A stretch of 64,000 nucleotides of DNA from Carya illinoinensis (taxonomy: Eukaryota > Streptophyta > Magnoliopsida > Fagales > Juglandaceae): assembly GCF_018687715.1 (NCBI RefSeq), contig NC_056762.1:20783364-20847363 (forward strand). The letters run 5' to 3'. Below are positions 57,481 to 64,000 of this stretch, one piece after another. A model generated the notes under the pieces. It searched no databases, had not been told where the DNA came from, and was given only the letters and a program-made list of their open reading frames with translations. Position 1 is the first letter of the stretch; every line of letters begins with the position of its first letter. The position numbers and the translations under genes are program-made.

Positions 57481-59675
57481 TGTGATGATCCGCTTTTACG
57501 TGTATTTTCACTGAAGGGTTGTTTTTAATTTAATTAATATATTGATTTATTTATTTTAAATTAATGTATTTAAATTGGTTTTTATTTATTTGATGTTGTG
57601 TTTAATTTATTTAGTCATTTTACTATTTTAAAATCGTTTTTGGCGGATCTGTTTTGGTTTCCGGAATGAGGACTGGACCTCATTTCTTTTCCCTCATCTT
57701 TTCATTTTCTTTTCTCTTTTTTCCTTTTCTTTTTCCTTTTCTTTCTTTTTCTTTCTTTTTCTATCTTTTCTTCTTCTTTCTTCTTCTTTCTCTCCCGCGT
57801 ACGCTGAACAGCTTCTCTTTCTCCTTACCGTCACCGCCCCTTTGACCGCCCGGTTCTCCGCCATCTAGCTGCCGTGTAGTGCACCACCCCCACCATTCTC
57901 TTTCCCTCCCACTAGAGATCATCCCAACCAATTTTTAGAGCCATTGGACTAGCCGTTAACCGCCACGAGCCCCTGGAAGTCACAGCACCTCCCCTATTTT
58001 TCTCCCTTATCGCCGGTTGCTTTCGCAGCCCAGAACCACCGCTCACCTGCGGCGTGGCCTACACCACCCACCCAGTTTTCTTCCCCTCTCATCGGTGAAC
58101 ATCCCCACCAAGTTTTACCTCCATCAGAGCCACAGTTAGGCACCACGAGCTCCTCCAAGCCACACGATTTTTCACCGATTTCGGTGCCGTCGCAGCACCT
58201 CCAGTCACCATCTCTTCACAACTTCTTCCCCTACCTCTTGCCTACCTAAACCACCCATTTCTGGCCTCGATCCGTTGCCGGAGCAGCTCCCACGAGCTCA
58301 ACTCCGATTTGAGCTTTTTCCGCTTCCTCCGCCGTTTCCACCAACACCCACGGCCAAAACTCGTTTCCTTTAGCTTCATAAATATCTCAAGACCATTCTC
58401 TATCAATTTCGTGCCTTGGTTTGTCCCCATTCGAAAATGGGTAATTTATTACCCAGGGCCACAGTGTAAATTACACTGTTACGTTATTTTTCCTCCGCCG
58501 TTTGTAATGCCGTGAGCTTTCAAAAAATACCATATAGCGCTGTAAGTATTTTTCTAACTCTACTTTTAGATTTAAATGTATTTTTCTCATACAATAAATA
58601 TTTGCCGTTGGTTGGCTGATTCCGGACTGAGTCCGAAGAGTTCGGGGGTCGGATGGATTGAGGACGGAGTTGCTTGATGTGTTGATTTGTGATTGGTTGG
58701 TTATTTGTGCCAAGAGGCGTGCATTACATATTGCATACATGTGCATTTTATTTTAAATTGAGAAAATCCTGTTTTATTGGCGTAAATGCATTTTCGGGTG
58801 CGTGTGTCTTACGAGCCCAAGCCGGAATGGGTTATTATCTCGGTGGAGCTCCTCTGGTCACTCGGGAGCGTAATATACTTAGTGACGTCTCCTGAGTTGT
58901 CGCTGGATGACGATGGGAGCGGGGTCTAGAGGATGCTTGGCTACGAACGCGCCGGGTGCAGAATTGGGCATTGCTCTACGCACCGACTCTGTGGCCCTTC
59001 ACTGGCAAGGGCTAGAGGATGCTTGGCTACGAATGCGCGGGGCGCGAAACTGGGCATTGCTCGTTTATGTGTCACATGCATGGTCGTTACCTGCGGTGTG
59101 GCACAGGAGCCAGGGCGTGTAGATGACCCCTAGGGGAGGTCATGATGCATACGGATTAATTGGTTAACGGATATGAGTTGTATATGGGCCAAATGTGACT
59201 TTTGGCGGGATATTTGGAAAGGTTATATGGTTTTATGGGACATGTGGATTGCATTCTTTCATGCATATTGCTTGAGTTAATATGTTTTTATGTAGTGGTG
59301 TTTGGATTTTACTTACCTGCGGCACCATTTTTGGTACCGTAGATTTTGATGCAGAGTTAGAGGAAGAGGAGGAGGCTGAGCCCGAGGATGCGGCTCCGCC
59401 GGAGTTCTAAGTTGGGTTATGCTTTGTATTTAGCTTTGAAATAATATTTGTGTTTTGTAATATTTTATTATGAATGTTTTGAATAGTTTTGTATTAAATT
59501 AAGAAAAATTCTGGTACTTAGTTATATGGCTTTGCTATTCCCTGCGTGTTTCTTCGTGCACATTTATTACTTATACACACACTTGGCACTCGTCGATAGG
59601 GTGGTGACCCGGGTTGTCATCATCCAGACGTCTCGATTTCCCCGTGTCAGTGCTTGGGGATTTGGAGGCGTCACA
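57481..59675 (+). repeat. Tekay/Del-type 5' LTR
   Basis: The 2195-bp LTR reads TGTGATGATCCG...GGAGGCGTCACA. It has the same landmarks as the solo LTR at 11700-13964 in reverse: a T-rich start region, pyrimidine-rich block, CTTACCTGCGGCACCATTTTT segment and ACGTCTCGATTTCCCCGTG end. It has a local duplication of about 53 bp (58926-58978 and 59012-59063, offset 86 bp) that the solo LTR seems to lack. Confidence 0.92.
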
Positions 59676-59677
59676 AG

Positions 59678-59691
59678 TGGTATCAGAGCGG
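59678..59691 (+). other. Primer binding site (initiator tRNA-Met type)
   Basis: TGGTATCAGAGCGG lies two bases after the LTR. TGGTATCAGAGC is the complement of the 3' end of plant initiator tRNA-Met and primes many plant retrotransposons. Confidence 0.9.
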
Positions 59692-59964
59692 TTTGGCTCT
59701 GGGTAAAACCACATGTCCCGTAGGAAGTACCAGAATGTTTTTAAAGTTGTGTTTTAAAACCTATTTTAAGTAAAGTTGCTATTTGACATGTTTTATTTGT
59801 TTTATTTATTTGAGCTTGTTTGCTTGTTTTTATTTATTTAATTATGTTATTGCATGTTGGTTTCTTTTGTTTCTTGCTATGTGGTGTTGGTTTTGGTTTT
59901 TGGTTTTATGTTAGTTTTATTTGTTTTCTTAAAGGGGGTCAAAGGTTGTGTTGTGGCAGGAAAA

Positions 59965-61117
59965 ATGGTGAGACCAAGGAAATCTACTCAGGAGCCACGG
60001 GACGATACATCGAGAGATGATTCCATAGCCCAAGCGATAAGACAGATGACTAAGTTCATGCAACAGAATTTTAGGCCATAGCAGGGAGGGCCTTGGCCAC
60101 AATAAGGAGGACCTTGGCCACAACCAGGAGGTCCTTGGCCACAACAAGGAGGGCCATGGCTACTACCTGGTGGGCCTAGTGGAGAGGTGCAAGCTGGGTG
60201 CACCTATGAGCGCTTTCTGGTGCATAGAACTCCACACTTCACTGGAGAAGAGGATCCACTTCAAGCTGGAAAATGGGTCAGAGACTTGGAAAGAACTTTT
60301 GAGGTTTGTGGTTGCACTGAGGTGCAACAAGTACTCTATGCCAGCTATCTGTTGCAAGGCACCGCTTTTGATTGGTGGAATACCAAGAGAGTAATGCTGG
60401 AATCAGAATTGGGATCTTTCGCCGCTGTGACCTGGCAGCGCTTCAAGAAAGAGTTTAATGATCGCTTCTTTCCCGCTTCTGTGAGGCTGCAAAAGGCAAG
60501 AGAATTCTCAAGCTTAGTCCAAGTGAGCATGTTCGTGGAACAGTACGCCCGAAGATTTATAGAACTTGGGTGATTTGCTCCCCAACTCATCGCCACATAG
60601 GAAATGCGAGCCGAGCGTTTCCAGGAGGGTCTACGTCCTGATATACGCCGTATGGTGGTTAGCCACTAGATATCCACTTTTCAGGATTTAGTGGATGTGG
60701 CCACTCTTGTGGAGCGAGAGAATAATCTGAGTATGGGCTCCCCTCTAGGACATAAGAGGTAGAGTTTTTCTGGTGAAGGAAGTAGCTCGGGTTTGCCTCA
60801 AAAATTTGTTCAGCGGACCGGGACTCGACCTCAAGCGGCTTCAGGTGTACGTATGGGAGGACGGGTGCCAATTTGCGAAACTTGTAATAGAGCTCATGAG
60901 GGCGAGTATCGGCTGAGTGGTGGACCCCAGTGTTACCGATGCGGCCAAGTGGGACATATTGCTCGTGAGTGCCCCGTCAGAGTTCAAGGAAGCCGTGGAA
61001 GTAAACGTGGTGGAAGAACAAATCCAAGACAAGTAGTGTAAGCCCGGGTTTATGCTGTCACACTCGGAGATATTGATGATGAGGCACCAGCGACCCATGA
61101 TGCTGGAGTAATTACAG
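59965..61117 (+). pseudogene. Tekay-like gag
   Basis: Gag would form the particle and package RNA. The ATG at 59965 opens MVRPRKSTQEPRD. After a TAG (60079-60081) comes a tandem GGPWPQ repeat (60082-60173). The capsid region follows (YERFLVHRTPHFTGEEDPLQ, then GTAFDWWNTKRVML and TWQRFKKEFNDRFFP, 60205-60480). The zinc region starts ICETCNRAHEGEY, where the last ligand Cys appears replaced by Tyr, followed by the knuckle CYRCGQVGHIAREC (60931-60972). Stops also occur at 60103, 60571, 60597, 60667, about 60762 and 61039. Several are TAG/TAA at positions that are Gln in the repeat or family. The frame runs into an intron-like segment at 61118. Confidence 0.85.
60080..60173 (+). repeat. 21-bp tandem repeat encoding Gly-Gly-Pro-Trp-Pro-Gln
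   Basis: Four units of a CAAGGAGGGCCTTGGCCACA-like sequence, each coding for (Q/P)GGPWPQ, lie near the gag N-terminus. Two of the Gln codons are now TAG or TAA. Confidence 0.85.
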
Positions 61118-61196
61118 GTATGGATTTAATTTAATTTTATGTTGGATTTGATTTCTTCGTGTATTTAGATTTCATGGGTTTATGTGTTTGGTTCAG
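61118..61196 (+). other. Putative 79-bp intron between gag and protease
   Basis: The segment begins GTATGG and ends TTTGGTTCAG, with T-rich sequence before the AG. Removing it joins ...GVIT-G to RVRLYEFYACTLFDSGAS in one frame, giving the usual sequence just ahead of the protease active site. Unspliced, the frame meets TAA within about 15 bp, and 79 is not a multiple of three. This may be a real spliced intron or a small insertion that only looks like one. Confidence 0.5.
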
Positions 61197-61624
61197 GGAG
61201 AGTCCGTTTATATGAGTTTTATGCTTGCACTTTGTTTGATTCCGGTGCTTCACAGTCGTTTGTATCTTCCACATTTGCTTGGATGTGTAATTTGATCATG
61301 GAACCTTTGCCGAAGTCATTGGTAATAGCTCTACCCAATGGTGAAATGGTATGGTGTCAAGGTTACTTTGGGTTGCCCATTAAGTTTTGATGGAATGTTC
61401 TTGGATGCTGATTTGGTGGTGCTTAAGCTGTTGGGTTTTGATATCATTCTCGGGATGGATTGGCTATACCGATATTCTGCGAGTATTAATTGCAGAAGTC
61501 GGGTAATTAGCTTTTAGCTTCCTGATGGTGATTGTCTGGAATTTGCGGGAAGTAAGTTAAAAGAAAAGCCGGTAATTATATCAGCAATTCAAGCAAGAAG
61601 AGAGATTGCATGGGGAGCGGATGC
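61197..61624 (+). pseudogene. Tekay-like protease
   Basis: The retropepsin active site is LFDSGASQSFVSS (D-S-G at 61238-61246), intact. LPNGEMVWCQGYFGLPIKF follows. A single extra T near 61388 then shifts the frame, and translation resumes as DGMFLDADLVVLKLLGFDII and LGMDWLYRYSAS. That is the conserved ILGMDWL end of the domain, with a TAG (61516-61518) soon after. The domain is otherwise complete, and would cleave the gag-pol polyprotein in an intact relative. Confidence 0.83.
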
Positions 61625-62950
61625 ATTCTTAGTGGTGTCTATGCTGTCTGAGAAGAAGTCTTTGGTAGACATTCTAGTTGTGGAAGAATTCCCCGATGTG
61701 TTTGTGGATGACTTGCCTGGACTTCCCCCTGTTCATGAAATGGAGTTTGTTACAGACTTGGAACCTGGAGCGGCTCCTGTACATAAAGCTCCTTACCGCA
61801 TGGCACCGGCAGAATTAAAAGAGTTGAAGACTCAGTTGCAAGTGTTGGTTAACAAGGGGTTTATTCAGCCTAGTACTTCGCCGTGGGGTGCGCCAGTGCT
61901 GTTCGTTAAAAAGAAAGATGGAACCCTCCGTATGTGTATCGATTATCGGGAGTTAAATAAGGTGACCATCAAGAATAAATATCCTCTCCCACAGATTGAT
62001 GATTTATTTGATCATCTTCAAGGAGCAGCTGTGTTCTAGAAGATTGATTTAAGGTCAGGATACTACTAGTTGAGGATCAGAGACAAGGATGTGCCCAAAA
62101 CTGCTTTCAGGTCGAGATATGGGCATTATGAATTTAAGGTGATGCTGTTTTGTTAGCCAATGCCCCTGCTGCTTTCATGGATTTAATGAATCGGGTATTT
62201 AGGCCTTACTTGGATTCCTTTGTGGTAGTATTCATTGATGATATTCTGATTTATTTCCGAGATGTTGAAGAGCATGTGTATCATTTTCGTCTGGTTCTTG
62301 AGAAATTTAGAGAACACCAGTTGTATGCCAAGCTCAGCAAGTGTGAATTCTGGTTGGAGGAAGTCAAATTTCTTGGGCATGTGATTTCCCGAGACAAAGT
62401 GGCTGTTGATCCTAGTAAGGTGGAAGCCATTTTGTCATGGCAACATCCGACAACAGTGCGCGAGATCCGAAGTTTCTTGGGACTTGCCCGGTATTACCGA
62501 AAATTTGTGGAGGGATTTGCTCGCCTATCCGGACCTCTCACAGCTTTGACTCGGAAGAATGCAGAATTTGTTTGGTCAGATAAGTGTGAGAGAAGCTTCC
62601 AAGAATTGAAGAATAGGTTGACGACGACACCAATGTTAGCGCTTCTAGAACCGCACAAGCCATTCGTAGTCTTCAGCAATGCGTCTAAATTAGGATTGGG
62701 TTGTGTCCTTATGCAGGAAGGACGGGTTGTTGCTTATGCATCTCGTCAACTAAAGGACCATGAGAATAATTATCCGACGCACGATTTGGAATTGGCTGCG
62801 ATTGTTTTTGCTCTTAAGATCTGGCGGCACTTTTTGTATGGGGAAGCTTGTGAAGTATACACTGATCACAAGAGCTTGAAGCACTTGTTTTCCCAGAAGA
62901 ATCTGAACATGAGACAAAGGCGATGGCTGGAGTTAATCAGTAACTACTAG
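61625..62950 (+). pseudogene. Tekay-like reverse transcriptase and RNase H
   Basis: RT begins with [20 protein letters not shown]. It continues with [35 protein letters not shown] and [21 protein letters not shown] (62037-62039), another stop nearby and a frameshift near 62142 then interrupt it. [19 protein letters not shown] leads to the intact active site F-I-D-D at 62231-62242, then [20 protein letters not shown] and [20 protein letters not shown]. RNase H starts [17 protein letters not shown]. Asn at 62678-62680 replaces the first catalytic Asp, while the Glu ([12 protein letters not shown]) and second Asp (YTDHKSLKH) remain. Confidence 0.88.
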
Positions 62951-64000
62951 TGCGAGATCAAGTATCATTCGGAGAAGGCAAATATAGTTACTGATGCTTT
63001 GAGCCGAAAATCGCACTTGGAAGATGAAGCCAAGTCGTCAGAATTAGATTCTTTGCTTTGTGGGATGAGAAGGCTCCTTATTGAGAGTTCACAGCAAGTG
63101 GAGGTATTATCTTCAGTTCTTGATATTCGGGTAACTGATTTTGAGGAATTGAAGACTCTTCAAAGGAAGGATCTGAAGCTATTGGATATCAAAAAAAGAG
63201 TAAGAAAATCTCGAGGGCCGTTGCATTACAGTATGGATAAAGATGGAATTCTTCGGCTCCGAGATCGTAGGGTGGTCCCCAAAGATTCAGAATTCAAGGA
63301 GCGGATCATGGCAGAAGCTCATGCGGCCCCTTATTCAGTTCACCCTGGCAGTACGAAGATGTACCGGGACTTAAAGAAAAATTATTGGTGGGATGGAATG
63401 AAGAGGGATATTACGTTGTATGTTGAGAAATGCCACACATGCCGTCAAGTCAAGACTGAGCATCAAAGACCTGTTGGTATGCTCCAACCCCTCCCTATTC
63501 CTGAGTGGAAGTGGGATGACATCACGATGGATTTTGTAGTGGGGCCGAGAGCTCCTAGTGGAAAAAATTCTGTTTGGGTGATTGCTGACCGATTAACGAA
63601 GAGTGCTCATTTCTTGCCTGTCAATAACACTGATTCCTTGGGTAAGTTGACACGCTTATACGTGAAAGAGATAGTGCGGCTGCACGATATACCGAAGAGT
63701 ATTGTGTCGAATCTGGACCCAAGGTTCACGTCTCAATTTTAGAAAAGTTTGCAGGCAGCATTGGATAGTAAGTTAAAGTTCAGTACTGCATATCACTAGC
63801 AGATGGACGACCAATCAGAGCGCACCATTTAGACCCTTAAAGATATGTTGCGGGCATGTGTCATCGAATTTCAAGGGAGTTGGGAAAACCACTTGCCACT
63901 CATAGAGTTTGCGTATAATAACAGCTTTCATGCGACCATTCAGATGGCTTCTTATGAAGCTCTTTATGGGAGGAAGTGCAGATCGCCTTTGTGTTAGGAT
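62951..64000 (+). pseudogene. Tekay-like integrase, incomplete at the window edge
   Basis: After KYHSEKANIVTDALSRKSHL, the RNase H/integrase linker, the HHCC zinc site is present (H...VHPGSTKMYRDLK...CHTCRQVK). The core has its first Asp in DDITMDFVVGP. The second lies in SIVSNLDPRFTS, where Asn (63710-63712) stands in place of the catalytic Asp. The Glu is in QSERTI. Stops occur at TAG 63740-63742 (a Trp position), in AYH-stop-QMDD, in ERTI-stop-TL and at the last codons (LC-stop-D). Family members end in a chromodomain, which would lie past 64000. Confidence 0.87.

Larger units (their letters stand above)
57481..64000 (+). mobile_element. Tekay/Del-type Ty3/Gypsy (chromovirus-like) retrotransposon, cut by the window edge
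   Basis: The plus-strand element has a 5' LTR (57481-59675), a PBS beginning TGGTATCAGAGC (59678), gag, protease, RT, RNase H and most of integrase. The chromodomain, 3' LTR and right target duplication lie beyond 64000. The Tekay/Del assignment rests on the initiator-Met-type PBS, the two-part zinc region of gag and the RT/integrase text. The LTR is the same family as the solo LTR at 11700-13964. At least a dozen stops and several frameshifts show a long-inactive copy. Confidence 0.92.

Noticed and set aside
59678..59691. Possible tRNA gene fragment
   Set aside because: It is the primer binding site next to an LTR. No cloverleaf can be drawn around it.

Overview
This window is plant nuclear DNA made almost entirely of transposable elements. 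I see no host gene, no rRNA or tRNA gene, and no operon-like layout. The element types present are Athila-like, Tekay/Del-like and Tat-like Ty3/Gypsy retrotransposons, Copia remnants, L1-type LINEs carrying a C-terminal RNase H domain, and hAT-type DNA elements. That combination is typical of gene-poor heterochromatic DNA in flowering plants. AT-rich composition and element style suggest a eudicot, perhaps a woody one, but I cannot name the species.

Layout, left to right. 1-7612: probable degraded Gypsy LTR split by a LINE (573-6449, near-perfect 13-bp target duplication). 7863-8300: hAT-type MITE with an 8-bp target duplication. 9591-18050: defective Athila-like element on the minus strand (target duplication GGTTG), with a shrunken left LTR, no RT/RNase H/integrase core, and a Tekay-type solo LTR (11700-13964, duplication CTTCC) inserted in its integrase remnant. 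18056-20833: LTR-like non-coding DNA with short tandem repeats. 20834-21109: two Copia fragments in opposite orientation. 21113-35275: hAT-like element of modest support, opened by a structurally complete Athila-like element (21535-32796, minus strand, duplication TCGTC). 36241-44023: fairly intact LINE on the minus strand (14-bp duplication), interrupted in ORF1 by an Athila-like solo LTR. 45131-50205: Tat-like remnant with LTR, degraded PBS, gag, protease and a roughly 12-copy tandem array. 50206-51850: 5'-truncated Copia. 52300-57270: three LINE fragments. 57481-64000: Tekay/Del-like element running off the right edge.

How the parts relate. Within each autonomous-type element the genes follow the usual order: gag capsid/nucleocapsid, protease, RT, RNase H and integrase for LTR elements, and an RNA-binding ORF1 followed by an endonuclease/RT/RNase H ORF2 for LINEs. 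Every large reading frame carries stops, frameshifts or lost catalytic residues, so nothing here looks autonomously active. Target duplications give a partial insertion order: the Copia remnant predates the hAT-like element, which predates the full Athila element; the defective Athila element predates its solo-LTR guest; the minus-strand LINE predates its solo LTR.

The observations I would follow first are a frame-restoring intron-like segment between the gag and protease regions of the Tekay-like element (61118-61196), the tandem array of the Tat remnant (48930-50205), and the internally deleted Athila element that keeps intact target duplications.
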